A DNA stretch of 64,000 nucleotides from Bog-473 sp963828505 (GCA_963828505.1 CAWHFM010000009.1:186001-250000), one strand, 5' to 3'; shown: positions 24,662-33,635, counted from the stretch's first letter. Numbers and translations are program-made. Notes: generated from the sequence alone by a model not told the origin.

Positions 24662-25456
24662 ATGGGGCAAACTGAACTTGTGGGTGATGCTGCAATCTTT
24701 CGACTCGAAGGCCACGTGGCCACGATCACCTACAACCGTCCCGAGGCTCTCAACGCCATCAATGCCGAGATGAGACGCGACCTCAATGACGCCTTCTCCC
24801 GTTTCCGAGACGACGAAGAGGCGTGGGTCGCGATCGTCACCGGTTCGGGACGAGCCTTTTGTGCCGGAGCAGACCTCCGCCATGGAGCAGGGTCGACCGG
24901 GGAGTTCGAAGGCACCTTCTGGGAGAAGCCAACGCTCAATTCGTTCGAAAGCGGATGGGAGATCTTCAAGCCCGTCATCGCCGCCGTGAACGGGTACTGC
25001 TTGGGTTACGGGCTCACGCTCGCCACCTGGTGCGACTTCGTCCTGGCGAGCGACCGGGCCGAGTTCGGTTTACCCGAAGTACGTCTTGGCATCCCGGCCA
25101 TCGTGGCATCGATACGTCTGCCGCAGCGCCTCAACTGGGCCGACGCCATGGAGCTGTTGCTCACCGGGGAGCGCATCACGGCTGAGCGAGCCCACGCGAT
25201 GGGTCTGGTCTGGCGGGTCGTGCCTCACGAGACTCTGCTCGACGAGGCGCATGCGCTGGCGACGCGCCTTCTCAGCGGAGCTCCGCTGGCTCAGCGAGCG
25301 ATGAAGGAGATGGCGATGAGGACTCGGCACATGGCGTCGCTCGAAGCCATCCGCTTCGGTGAGACCATGCGGCACGTTGCCAGCTCGACCCAGGACGCAG
25401 CCGAGGGATTGCTCGCCGCCGCCGAGCAGCGACCGCCCAACTGGTCGGGCCAGTGA
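24662..25456 (+). CDS. Enoyl-CoA hydratase/isomerase-family protein
   Basis: A 264-residue crotonase-fold enzyme. Seen: VATITYNRPEALNAINAEMR at the N-terminus, GSGRAFCAGADLRHGAG (first oxyanion-hole segment), and IAAVNGYCLGYGLTLATWCD (second, GxxxGGG-like). GLPEVRLGIPAIVASIRLPQ carries the region of the catalytic acids. One of the two usual glutamates appears replaced, so isomerase or other crotonase chemistry cannot be excluded. The start is taken at ATG 24662; a GTG two codons upstream is in frame. It precedes the DUF2332 gene by 58 bases on the same strand. Confidence 0.92.
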   Translation: MGQTELVGDAAIFRLEGHVATITYNRPEALNAINAEMRRDLNDAFSRFRDDEEAWVAIVTGSGRAFCAGADLRHGAGSTGEFEGTFWEKPTLNSFESGWEIFKPVIAAVNGYCLGYGLTLATWCDFVLASDRAEFGLPEVRLGIPAIVASIRLPQRLNWADAMELLLTGERITAERAHAMGLVWRVVPHETLLDEAHALATRLLSGAPLAQRAMKEMAMRTRHMASLEAIRFGETMRHVASSTQDAAEGLLAAAEQRPPNWSGQ

Positions 25457-25514
25457 AATACCCGGTCGGTGGCAAGGTCTCTCGTGCTCGTCGAAGGCTC
25501 TGTAGCGTGACGGT

Positions 25515-26573
25515 GTGCCCGACGCCCTCGACGAGCTGGCCGGACTGTGGCAGTGGTTCGCCGACGGCATCATGTCCGGCTACTGCCCGCTCTACGACGA
25601 GATCGCCCGCTCGGTGGCTTCGGACCGGGAGCTGCTGGCGCTGCAACACTCGGCACGCCCCCACGCCCACCTCCCGCCGATGCTGCTCGCCGGCGCCCAC
25701 TACCTCCTGTTGGACGGCTTAGAGCCTGCGTTAGCCGACATCTATGCCGGGCGTTCGTCGGCGCCTGCCGCGCCCCTCTTTCGCCACCTCTGCCTCGAGC
25801 ACTCGACGGCCCTCCTCGAAGTGCTCAACAGCCGCACGGTGCAGACCAACGAGGTCGGCCGTAGCGCCCTCCTCGGCTCAGCTCTCACGTGGGCGGCCGG
25901 CGGCGAGCCGGTCCAGCTGGTCGACGTCGGATGCAGTGCCGGGCTCAACCTGCTGTGCGACCGGTACCGGCTCGACTACGGGGGACACGGGGTGAGCGGG
26001 CCAGACGACTCTCCGGTCCGGATCGATTGCCAGGTGGTCGCAGGCTCCCCTCCGGTCCCCCCGCGCCTGCCCGTGATCTCAGGCCGGGTGGGCATCGATC
26101 TCGACCCGCCTGATCTCACCGACCCCGACGACACCCGATGGCTTCTGGCCTGCATCTGGCCCGGGACCGGACGCTTCCAGCGAGCGGCCCAAGCCATTGA
26201 GCTGGGCCGAGCCGACCCACCGCCGGTGCTGAAGGGCGACGCGGTGGAGAAACTGCCCGAATTGCTTGCCGGCTTGGGAGAGGGTCGAGTCGTGGTGGTC
26301 AACTCGTGGTCGTTCGCCTACTTTTCGGTCGAACAGCGCCAGACCTACGTGGACTTGCTGGCCGAGGTCGGTCGCAGCCGCCCGGTGGTGTGGGTGAACA
26401 TGGACGCTCCAGGAGTGGTTGAGCTGCTGGCCGGAGCGGCCCCGCCGGTGGGCAGCCTGGAAAGCGACGTGCTGACCGGCGTCAGCTTCGAGGGCGAGGC
26501 ACCGCCTCGCGCCGAGGTGCTCGCGTTCGTCCAGAGCCACGGCATGTCGATGTCCTGGCAGGCCTCACGATAG
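25515..26573 (+). CDS. DUF2332-family protein
   Basis: A 352-residue protein of the DUF2332 family (PF10094). The N-terminal half is helical: WQWFADGIMSGYCPLYDEIA, LLLDGLEPALADIYAG. The C-terminal half resembles a Rossmann methyltransferase: VQLVDVGCSAGLNLLCDRYR and RVVVVNSWSFAYFSVEQRQT. VDVGCSAGLNLL is a family hallmark and looks like an S-adenosylmethionine-binding glycine loop, but activity is not shown for the family as far as I know. It starts with GTG at 25515, and 25457-25514 is a short gap after the hydratase gene. Confidence 0.9.
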   Translation: MPDALDELAGLWQWFADGIMSGYCPLYDEIARSVASDRELLALQHSARPHAHLPPMLLAGAHYLLLDGLEPALADIYAGRSSAPAAPLFRHLCLEHSTALLEVLNSRTVQTNEVGRSALLGSALTWAAGGEPVQLVDVGCSAGLNLLCDRYRLDYGGHGVSGPDDSPVRIDCQVVAGSPPVPPRLPVISGRVGIDLDPPDLTDPDDTRWLLACIWPGTGRFQRAAQAIELGRADPPPVLKGDAVEKLPELLAGLGEGRVVVVNSWSFAYFSVEQRQTYVDLLAEVGRSRPVVWVNMDAPGVVELLAGAAPPVGSLESDVLTGVSFEGEAPPRAEVLAFVQSHGMSMSWQASR

Positions 26574-26725
26574 GAGGAGCCGCTGGTTCTGTCAGCCACC
26601 CGGCCTGCGTGATCGATCCTTCGAGAGCGGGCGACACCGAACCAGTATTGAGCCATGTTTTTGGGGACGCCGGTCCTTCGGTGATCAGAAATTGATGGTT
26701 CCACGAACGGCCCGAGGATCGCCGG

Positions 26726-26956
26726 TTATCTCTTTCCGAGCGGTGCGACGGCCACCGCGGCGAGCTTGAGGTTGCCGCTGCCGAGAGGTCTGCCGACGGT
26801 CGTCAAGCAGAACAGAAGTACGGCGAAGAGGTGCGCGATCGCCATCCAAAGTGCGGCCAGCAAACCGGCTTCGGCGGTGTCCGCGTTTCCGGAGCCGACC
26901 TCCTGGCGGCGATGGACGATCGCGTGGCGATCAGGATTCCGGTTCTCGACGGCCAC
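26726..26956 (-). CDS. Small single-span membrane protein following the phosphotransferase
   Basis: A 76-residue open frame starting with GTG six bases after the stop of the phosphotransferase gene, so it may be cotranscribed. One hydrophobic span is clear: AGLLAALWMAIAHLFAVLLF (about residues 30-49). Hydrophilic flanks surround it and the tail ends APLGKR. No family is recognised. Confidence is moderate because the frame is short and lacks a clear ribosome-binding site. Confidence 0.42.
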   Translation of the reverse strand: MAVENRNPDRHAIVHRRQEVGSGNADTAEAGLLAALWMAIAHLFAVLLFCLTTVGRPLGSGNLKLAAVAVAPLGKR

Positions 26957-26962
26957 GCCGGC

Positions 26963-27907
26963 TTACGCCGGCTCGCGGTCGAGCAACTTTGCGACCAGAG
27001 CGTCGCGAATGACTTCGTGGTGCGGCCGGAACTCGCCCTGAATCCACTCGAGGTGGAGAAGCTCGATGATCAAGGCGGAGAGCCAGAAGACCGTTGGATC
27101 CGTATGGATCCGACCTTCCACGACCGATCTGGCGTCCGGGAGGTCGATCAGAACGAACCAGAGGAAGGCCAGGTCGTAGCCGTCCGGGTAGAGCCCCGCC
27201 CACTCCCAGTCGAGGAGGAAGAGTCCGTCGCTGGCCGCCACGATGTTGCTCGGATTGATGTCAGCGTGAGCGAAGACCCATCGGATCTCGAGGCGCGAGC
27301 TGACCTGTTGTAAAGCCTGGTACTCGCTCTTGCTGATCAACCCGATCTGACTTGCCCGGCGCAGCCGGCTCCGAATCGGAAACTTGCGGAGCCAACGGGG
27401 CCGGGGGCGGTAGGAGCGGAGAGAGGTGGCGAGGGAGATGAGCCCTTCGAGGTCCTGGCCGGTCAGGTCGAGCGGGAACTTGGGGCCCAGGCGCTGGCCG
27501 ACGATGGCCTCGAACTCGAGGGTGAGAGATTTTCTGTCATGGCCGACCAGTCGAGGCGTCGGTACCGGCGGGCGATGACGGGTGAGGAGCTGGTTGACAC
27601 GCAGCTCGTAGGCGAAATGGCGCGTCCAGGGTTCGGAGCCCGAGTGGTGATGGTCGAGGATCGTGGCTCGGGGACCGAGCTCGCCGGCTTCGGCCGAAGG
27701 TTCGTGGCGTTTCGTTACCCGGGTGCCGTCGCTGGACCACTGAATAGTCGAAAGGTTGGTTCTGACCGTGTGTGGTGAGCTGACCACTGCGGCATCGGTC
27801 CTCTCGCCTTCGAGGATCAGGTTCGCGACAGGCTGAGCCAGGGTGCTGCCGTTGGGCGGCACAACCGGTGTCGGGAGGCTCGCAGCGCTCCGATTCTGAG
27901 CGAACAT
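26963..27907 (-). CDS. Aminoglycoside-phosphotransferase/choline-kinase-fold protein
   Basis: A 314-residue kinase-like protein. VFAHADINPSNIVAASDG contains the HxDxxxxN catalytic loop, and LFLLDWEWAGLYPDGYDLAF the metal-binding aspartate. Upstream, ELRVNQLLTRHRPPVPTPRL and SLTLEFEAIVGQRLGP match the N-lobe and hinge. The family phosphorylates small molecules (sugars, choline, antibiotics), and the substrate is not predictable here. The start ATG at 27907 lacks a good ribosome-binding site, and the first 80 residues are poorly conserved in character, so a later start is possible. A perfect hairpin lies just upstream. Confidence 0.82.
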   Translation of the reverse strand: MFAQNRSAASLPTPVVPPNGSTLAQPVANLILEGERTDAAVVSSPHTVRTNLSTIQWSSDGTRVTKRHEPSAEAGELGPRATILDHHHSGSEPWTRHFAYELRVNQLLTRHRPPVPTPRLVGHDRKSLTLEFEAIVGQRLGPKFPLDLTGQDLEGLISLATSLRSYRPRPRWLRKFPIRSRLRRASQIGLISKSEYQALQQVSSRLEIRWVFAHADINPSNIVAASDGLFLLDWEWAGLYPDGYDLAFLWFVLIDLPDARSVVEGRIHTDPTVFWLSALIIELLHLEWIQGEFRPHHEVIRDALVAKLLDREPA

Positions 27908-27917
27908 GAGTAGGAAT

Positions 27918-27953
27918 GTGAGAGGGACGGGGCCGAGGCCCCGTCCCTCTCAC
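27918..27953. terminator. Perfect 17-bp inverted repeat, likely terminator
   Basis: GTGAGAGGGACGGGGCC is followed by GA and its exact reverse complement. The stem is seventeen pairs, GC-rich, with the innermost bases forming the loop. It sits 41 bases past the 3' end of the decayed secreted-protein gene and 11 bases before the phosphotransferase start, both minus strand. There is no U-run, as is common for actinobacterial hairpin terminators. It would insulate the two genes. Confidence 0.75.
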
Positions 27954-27993
27954 GCCCGATCGCTCGGGCCTGTTGCCAATCGCAGCTTTGGAG

Positions 27994-28722
27994 CTAGGCG
28001 AAGTAGATCGAGCTCGCGAGCCCGTCCTCTGTGGAGCTGGTGATGACCATCGACGTGTTCCCCCCGAGCTCAGCAGCGATGTCGTTCAGGAAGCTGCCGG
28101 AGGTGCCGGACCCTGAGTCGGTGTTGAGGCAGGCAGTGATCACAGTCGACTTGCCGGAGCTCGAAGCCGGTGCCGAGAGCTTGCCGGTGAGCTCGAAGCC
28201 CACTTCGGTGCTCGGGCAGTTCCCCACCCCGGACCCGGATCCAGCGGCGTTCGACGCTGATGTTCTTGGTCGTGTACGTCACTCCCTTGATCACCCACGA
28301 CACCGTCTTTACTTCCTTGTACAAGATGGTTGGCCCCGGTCGCCAGCTGGCTGGCCGAGTCGTAGACGTATTCGCCCGTCGGGCACGGGTTCGGCGGGTT
28401 CGAGTCGTTCTGGCAGAGCGTGGTGCTCTTGGCCTTGATCTTTGACGCGTTCAAGGTGCCGCTTTCCGACTTTCCTTTGCTGGTGAGGCACGAGAGCGGC
28501 CCTGAAGACGTCGTTGTCGTCGAGCTTGGCACTCACCGAAGCGGTGCCGAGGTCCGAGAGCCCCGGTGACGCGAAGGTGACTACTTGCCCTGCGGTGGTT
28601 GTTCCAGTGCAGGTCGTGGTTCCCCCTGCCCAGGCGGTTCCGGTCGTCGCGATCTGTGCGACACCGAACGATAGGACAGGCACGGAGCACAAGACCACCC
28701 CTGCCATGAGTTTGCGGAACAC
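27994..28722 (-). pseudogene. Secreted cysteine-containing protein gene broken by three one-base insertions
   Basis: GTG 28722 has a strong GGGAGGG site and a signal peptide (MAGVVLCSVPVLSFGVAQIA). The mature sequence is then spread over three frames. SVSAKLDDNDVF continues as PLSCLTSKGKSESGTLNASK and ends YDSASQLATGANHL. YKEVKTVSWVIKGVTYTTKN follows, then GNCPSTEVGFELTGKLSAPA to the stop at 27994. The breaks fit one extra base each in CCC 28500-28502, AA 28323-28324 and TT 28250-28251 (plus strand). Removing them gives one protein of about 241 residues. Either the gene is decayed or the sequence carries errors. The family is not recognised. Confidence 0.75.
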
Positions 28723-29224
28723 TTATTTCCCTCCCTGATTGAAGCCCACGGGCGGTCTGCTTCTCTCCGGTTCGGATCGAAGACTTCTCCCCCGAGTGCG
28801 CCGACTTTCGGCGCGGCACAGCTTGGCACAATCGTCCGAGGGATGCTTCAAGTATGCACAGAGGTTGCACCCTGAACACTGCTGCGAGGGGGAGAACGCT
28901 CCGAGCGTCTCGCCAGGAGGCAAGAAAGCGTGGCCTCGCCAGCTCGCCCCAACGGCGGTCGCAGGTCGTGGGCGGTAAATCAACCTCTCGGTGATCATCG
29001 CCGCGTTCCTTCGGGACAGCGGCCCGGGACACCCGTCGTCGTTCGGACGCGTCGAGTAATACCAACGCAAAGGCAATACCAAAGCAAAGCAAGACGCCGT
29101 TCGCGTGACCGTTCGCGTGACCAGGTAGCACGTGTCTCACGTCGGAGTGCGCGCCCCCTGACACCCGCGCGCCCCGCTCGATCTTGACGACCCTGCTAAA
29201 ACGGACGTCCGAAGGGGGTCTGGG
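28723..29224. other. Intergenic region, no convincing gene
   Basis: About 500 bases, visibly less GC-rich than its surroundings. A minus-strand frame contains a cysteine cluster (CSGCNLCAYLKHPSDDC), but it lacks a start with a ribosome-binding site and its codon use is not decisive. Near 29098-29122 the segment CGTTCGCGTGAC occurs twice in tandem. The promoter of the RCC1 gene should lie at the right end. Confidence 0.4.
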
Positions 29225-30340
29225 ATGAGAATGGTGGCTGCGCTGCTTCTGAGCTCGATGGTCGCGTCTACGGCCGGAGTATTGGCTGCATCAGTGCAAG
29301 CATCGGCGGCGCAGCCGGGGGTGGCGTACACATGGGGACAGGGAATCGGCGACAGCCCAGCTCCGGTCGAAGGGCTCCCATCAGACGTGGTCGACATCCA
29401 GGCGGCCAACTGGGGTGGCCTGGCGGTCGACTCCGACGGGAATGTGTGGCAGTGGGAGTCGGCGTCGCCTCCGGTGGCCTCCCAGGTGGTGGGCCCCCAG
29501 AACGTGGTGTCCATTGGCGAAGGCAATGGCGCACCGAATCAATGGGGAGCCGCGGCCACCTCGGGCGGAGTCCTTTGGACCTGGGGCAACGATGGCAAGG
29601 GGCAGCTTTGCAACGGGAGCCACAAGAACACCGACCACGCGCCCGCGTCCGTTTCGGGGCTCTCCGGGGTGACCGAAGTGTCCGGGGGACAAGAGCACCT
29701 CACGATCCTCGCCGACGGGAAGGTGTGGAGCTGCGGTACCAATGACGACGGTCAGCTCGGAACCGGCAACACAAAGAATGCCGACGCTCCCGTCCAGATC
29801 GCCGGACTCTCGAATATCACCGCAGTGAGCGCGGGCAATCTCTTCTCCATGGCGCTGACTTCGACCGGTGAGGTCTGGACGTGGGGAATCAACAATCTGG
29901 GTCAGCTCGGGAACGGAAGCACCGTGCCGTACTCTGACGTACCCGTCGAAGCACAGCTTCCCTCGCGGGCAACCGAGGTCTTCGCGGGCGGTGGAACCCA
30001 CAACGATGGTCAGGCGCTCGCCCTGCTCGCGAACGGCGAGGTGTGGGCCTGGGGATCTGACACCTACGGCCAGCTCGGAAACGGCGAGACTTCGAAGCAG
30101 GACTTCTCAACACCCGTCCAGTCCACCGCTCTGGAGGGCAAGACATGGACCGCTGTAGCCACGGGTGGCACCTCGAGTTACGCCATCGACTCGAACGGCA
30201 ATCTATGGGCATGGGGGAACGGCAAGTCAGGGGCTCTCGGGAACGGAACCTCCTCGGGCGACGCGATCACTCCCGTGATGGTGACCACCGGCGTTGCGCA
30301 GGTGAGTTCTGTGGCGAATACGGCCGTCGCCAGGGGGTGA
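29225..30340 (+). CDS. Secreted RCC1-repeat beta-propeller protein
   Basis: A 371-residue exported protein. The signal peptide is VAALLLSSMVASTAGVLAAS with cleavage near AQA-like SAAQP. Seven RCC1-type repeats follow, with hallmarks such as VWTWGINNLGQLGNGS and VWAWGSDTYGQLGNGE. The first two are degenerate (AYTWGQGIGDSP, NVWQWESAS). RCC1 repeats fold as a seven-bladed propeller used for protein or ligand binding; bacterial secreted forms have no known guanine-exchange role. The start ATG at 29225 follows GGGGGTCTGGG. It stands alone. It is the third predicted secreted propeller in the window. Confidence 0.92.
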   Translation: MRMVAALLLSSMVASTAGVLAASVQASAAQPGVAYTWGQGIGDSPAPVEGLPSDVVDIQAANWGGLAVDSDGNVWQWESASPPVASQVVGPQNVVSIGEGNGAPNQWGAAATSGGVLWTWGNDGKGQLCNGSHKNTDHAPASVSGLSGVTEVSGGQEHLTILADGKVWSCGTNDDGQLGTGNTKNADAPVQIAGLSNITAVSAGNLFSMALTSTGEVWTWGINNLGQLGNGSTVPYSDVPVEAQLPSRATEVFAGGGTHNDGQALALLANGEVWAWGSDTYGQLGNGETSKQDFSTPVQSTALEGKTWTAVATGGTSSYAIDSNGNLWAWGNGKSGALGNGTSSGDAITPVMVTTGVAQVSSVANTAVARG

Positions 30341-30657
30341 TGGGGCGGGTAAGTCGAGAGAGGCGTACCCCGACGGCGCTCAGACCTTGTCGGGGCTGGT
30401 GCGCTGGCTACAGATGCCGAACGGGCGCTACCACCGCCGCCAGAAGGCAGCATTCCGGCCGGTTTGCCGGAGTGCGACGCCGTGATCCCTTGCGACACAC
30501 AGCCCAATTTTCTATGAATCGATCTGAGGCTGGCGGCACAGGCGGACAGGAACCCCTGTTCCTAACATAGAGCGATGGGACCGGTTGGTCGGTCGACCGC
30601 TGATGGGCGTCGCGGTCCCGGACCTCACCACCACATAGAGCCTCAAGCCGAAATGAG
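30341..30657. other. Intergenic region with a short hairpin
   Basis: About 320 bases without a supported gene. AGGAAC-CCCT-GTTCCT at 30548-30563 forms a six-pair hairpin, immediately followed by TAACATAG, which could be a -10 element for the downstream membrane-protein gene. GGTCGGTCGACC near 30586-30600 is a further small palindrome. None of these is decisive. Confidence 0.4.
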
Positions 30658-32382
30658 ATGCTGAAACAGGTTCACACAATCCCTCAAGCGACTGGATCTC
30701 AATCGGACCTGACGCTCCCACCGATCGCTGGCGGTGCTCGTCGTCGCAACGTAGCGCTTCGCCGCTCTCGGTTCCGGATGGTCCATTACTTTGCCGTGGC
30801 CCTGCCGTACTTCGTTGTCACTCTCGTCGAGCTGGGCAAAGGTTGGGAGCCGACCCAGGACGACGCGAACATAGCCTTCCGGTCGTGGCTCGTGCTTTCG
30901 AAGTACCCTCCGCTGCTCGGACAGTATTCGCAGGTTTCCCAAGGCCACAAGAATGTCTATGACTTGGGACCGCTTCTCTACTGGTTTCTGACCATCCCGG
31001 TTCATATAGATCCGCGCCATGGGATGCTTTGGGGGGGCGCTCTCGTCGCCGTCACCGGACTGGTTCTCGCCGTCAAGGCTGCTTGGTCTTTCGGCGGAGA
31101 GCGTACTGGAAGCGTTGTTACGGTCCTTATTCTCGCCTATTTGGCGGTCTATCCACCCGCCGTGCTCGACCCTGCTTGGAATGTCAACATCGGGATCACA
31201 TTCTTGATCGTTACCGGCGTGACTGGTTGGGCCGTTTCGAATGGAAAACTTCGCTGGTTGCCGTTTCTGGTCCTTGCCGCCTCTTTTGACTGCCAATGCC
31301 ACTTGATCTTCGTTCTACCCGCGCTGGCGATCGTCATCGTGTCTCTGGGCTTTGGGCTCGCGACCTGGTTTGTCCAAAAAGCCGGTAAATGGTCAGAGGT
31401 CTATATGGCCGCGGGCGTCTCCATAGCAGTGGGGATCGCTGTCTGGGTTGCGCCAATTCTCCAACAAATCCGAAACGATCCTGGCAACATGACACTGCTC
31501 CTTCGGTCGACCAGCGGGGGGGCCGCTGCGAAAGCCGGATTTACCCTGGGTGCTCAAACGGTTGGCAGTTCGATTCTTCCATACGAGTCGTGGATAGTTC
31601 ACCCCCATCCTCCGGATTTCTGGTCCGTGTTTGCGGTTTCGGAGGCGCATGGAACAGTCCCCTCGCTCATGGCGCTAGCCGGCCTGTCCATCGTCATCAT
31701 CGTCGCCCTAGGTCGACGGAACGTGACTGTTGCGACGGGGGCGTCGCTGACCCTCTGCTCCGGACTCGCCTTTGTGTGGACTTTCGCCTCCATACCCCAT
31801 CGGTCACTTTTCAGCCTTCTGTACGTCTATCAAGCTGTGTGGCCGATCGGAATAGCTGCGACCGCCTGTTATCTGTGGTTGGCGGTGGTTCTCCTGCGGA
31901 AGGGAGCTTCTCTACTAGGCACTGAGTTGTCGTTTCGGGCGTGGGCGTTTCGCAAAGCTGTGACGCGAGGGTCAATTCTCTTGGCCTGTCTTGCTGTTGC
32001 TGTTTCAAGCCTATGGGCTGTATGGCATACCTCACCGATTCTTGGCGGATGGTCTACGGTGGGTAACATTCAGCGAGTCGCCAAGTTTGTTGAGTCGGAT
32101 CTTCCAAAGGGTGCTCTGCTCATCACGACAAAAGGAAATGGGACCATAGAGGAATATGGTCTGATCTACGGTTTGGCATGGCGATTGTACAGTGATGGCT
32201 GGGCTCCATCCTTGGAACCCGGCCAAGGCGTTTACGTGGGTGCGATTGAAGTGGTCGATAATGCGCATGCGCCGCCAGCTACCGTTTTCGTTACGTATCG
32301 GGGCGACGTGGTCGACATAGAGATCGATAGATCGCCGGGGCACATCCTGAAGTTGGCGATTGCGCGGGGATCAGGCCGGTAG
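30658..32382 (+). CDS. Polytopic membrane protein, possibly GT-C glycosyltransferase-like
   Basis: A 574-residue protein with ten or more membrane spans, for example FAVALPYFVVTLVELGKGWE, GMLWGGALVAVTGLVLAVKA, LIFVLPALAIVIVSLGFGLA and GSILLACLAVAVSSLWAVWH. After span one comes EPTQDDANIAFRSW, an acidic outer loop like the catalytic loop of GT-C glycosyltransferases that use polyprenyl-phosphate sugars. The C-terminal 90 residues form a soluble tail (VAKFVESDLPKGALLITTKG). The DNA is clearly more A/T-rich than the core genes, suggesting acquisition. Start ATG 30658 is uncertain; the first membrane span begins at a methionine forty codons later. Function is tentative. Confidence 0.75.
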   Translation: MLKQVHTIPQATGSQSDLTLPPIAGGARRRNVALRRSRFRMVHYFAVALPYFVVTLVELGKGWEPTQDDANIAFRSWLVLSKYPPLLGQYSQVSQGHKNVYDLGPLLYWFLTIPVHIDPRHGMLWGGALVAVTGLVLAVKAAWSFGGERTGSVVTVLILAYLAVYPPAVLDPAWNVNIGITFLIVTGVTGWAVSNGKLRWLPFLVLAASFDCQCHLIFVLPALAIVIVSLGFGLATWFVQKAGKWSEVYMAAGVSIAVGIAVWVAPILQQIRNDPGNMTLLLRSTSGGAAAKAGFTLGAQTVGSSILPYESWIVHPHPPDFWSVFAVSEAHGTVPSLMALAGLSIVIIVALGRRNVTVATGASLTLCSGLAFVWTFASIPHRSLFSLLYVYQAVWPIGIAATACYLWLAVVLLRKGASLLGTELSFRAWAFRKAVTRGSILLACLAVAVSSLWAVWHTSPILGGWSTVGNIQRVAKFVESDLPKGALLITTKGNGTIEEYGLIYGLAWRLYSDGWAPSLEPGQGVYVGAIEVVDNAHAPPATVFVTYRGDVVDIEIDRSPGHILKLAIARGSGR

Positions 32383-32870
32383 ATCTTCGAGCTCATGGGT
32401 CGGCCCTGGTCTAGGAGGGGGAGCGAGCACTGCGGTTTGACAGGACGAAAAACGGTTTCCCTGGATACGTAGACGCGGAAGATTCGAAACCCTTCTGGGC
32501 GCCGAACAGTCGGTCCTGACCACCTGAGTTTCTAGCGGTTCTCCTCACGAGCGCGACAAGGACCAGTAGTCCATCCCGAGTCCGCCCGCATGCGCTCGGT
32601 GAGCAGTCGGGGAACGTCTGCCCAGGCGACCGAGATTCGAGTTGCCAAAGTGCCGATGCGGAGAGGATCGACGTCTTCTACGGGCACGAGCACGCGCACG
32701 AGCGAGGGCTCGTGACAATCCTCCTTATCGCTCAACGGAGATCGCCGAGTTGATCGACGTCACCTGGCTCACCAGGGGGAAGATCGGCATGATGTGGTCA
32801 CCCGGATCACGAACGCCAGTCGTGCACTTCGGTGACGCCGCTGAGGGCGGGCGAGACAAGTGCGACGAGA
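32383..32870. other. Gap with degraded-looking short frames
   Basis: About 490 bases. On the minus strand a 67-codon frame (32532-32735, TTG start) contains VRVLVPVEDVDPLRIGTLAT and SVAWADVPRLLTERMRADSG, which read like protein. Just upstream, MPIFPLVSQVTSINSAISVE ends at a TAA that merges into AAGGAGG. These may be remnants of one small gene or of two coupled ones. CACGAGC-GAGG-GCTCGTG (32697-32714) is a small hairpin inside. I cannot support a gene call. Confidence 0.3.
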
Positions 32871-33356
32871 TCAACTTTGGGCAATGGGCTGGTCGAACAA
32901 CATGATCTCCTCCTCGCCGGGAGGTTGAAAAATCGTTGCCCACATTTCAAAGTGAGCCCGTGTCATAGGCGAGGCTGTCCACTCGCCCGAGACATTGCGA
33001 CGTTCAGCTCGCTCGATTAACTCCTCCAAGGGTGCATCGAGGTAGTGCAGTTCGACTCCCACCCCCAAAGCTCGCGCCCCGAGTCGCTTCTCATCCCGTT
33101 CAACTCGCGCCCAGTGGCCCCACTCCAAAATCACGCTCTGGCCATGGGCCAGGAGATCCTGGGAAAGAACCCAGAGCTGGCGTTCGAGACGCGCTCGGAA
33201 TTCTTCATCCCACAAATCGGCGCCCAGTTGAGTCGCCCACCCGTCCTTGTCCAACCTGATGGCGGGGATTTTGGGTGCGAGCTGACGAGCGAGTGTCGAC
33301 TTGCCCGATGCTGGAAGCCCACAGATCAGCACGAGCCGCGTCGATGACTTCGTCAT
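32871..33356 (-). CDS. P-loop kinase (AAA/zeta-toxin-like small-molecule kinase)
   Basis: A 161-residue NTPase. LVLICGLPASGKSTLARQLA is a Walker A (GxxxxGKST). IRLDKDGWATQLGADLWDEE is the substrate-side segment of this kinase group. QSVILEWGHWARVERDEKRL and RAERRNVSGEWTASP carry the lid arginines. Related proteins phosphorylate small molecules such as antibiotics or nucleosides. No operon partner is evident. With the phosphotransferase at 26963 and the kinase at 37551 it is one of three unrelated kinases in this accessory stretch. Confidence 0.87.
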   Translation of the reverse strand: MTKSSTRLVLICGLPASGKSTLARQLAPKIPAIRLDKDGWATQLGADLWDEEFRARLERQLWVLSQDLLAHGQSVILEWGHWARVERDEKRLGARALGVGVELHYLDAPLEELIERAERRNVSGEWTASPMTRAHFEMWATIFQPPGEEEIMLFDQPIAQS

Positions 33357-33417
33357 GCGCGATTTCTAACATGGGTCGCCTCGTGCCGGGCGTTGACGGC
33401 CTCTACCGTGGTCGATC

Positions 33418-33564
33418 GTGCCTAAGGAGTTGGTGGTGGTCTTCGGCGGGGGATCGGTGTTGCATTGTCCTAAGACGGTTTCGGTTGCGGACTGGCAAGC
33501 GTCGAGCGTGAGGCATCCCGATACGGGGCATCCCGGAGACGCCAATGGGTTCAGGAGCCCCTGA
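33418..33564 (+). CDS. Possible 48-residue protein
   Basis: GTG 33418 opens 48 codons beginning PKELVVVFGGGSVLHCPKTV and ending before the TGA at 33562. The strand-glycine-turn start looks like protein, and codon positions are GC-balanced as in genes. There is no strong ribosome-binding site. No family is recognised. It may be a small gene or the 5' end of something truncated. Confidence 0.28.
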   Translation: MPKELVVVFGGGSVLHCPKTVSVADWQASSVRHPDTGHPGDANGFRSP

Positions 33565-33635
33565 CTGGCCGTCGCCGGCTGATTGAGCCAAGTCCACGCG
33601 TGCCAGAGTCGTCGTTCCATTAGCTTTGCGGCATC

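Noticed and set aside
28723..29082. A cysteine-cluster frame on the minus strand before the decayed secreted gene
   Set aside because: No proper start, no recognisable family and ambiguous codon use.
32697..32714. CACGAGC-GAGG-GCTCGTG hairpin as terminator of the kinase gene
   Set aside because: It lies about 160 bases beyond the stop and is short; chance is likely in GC-rich DNA.
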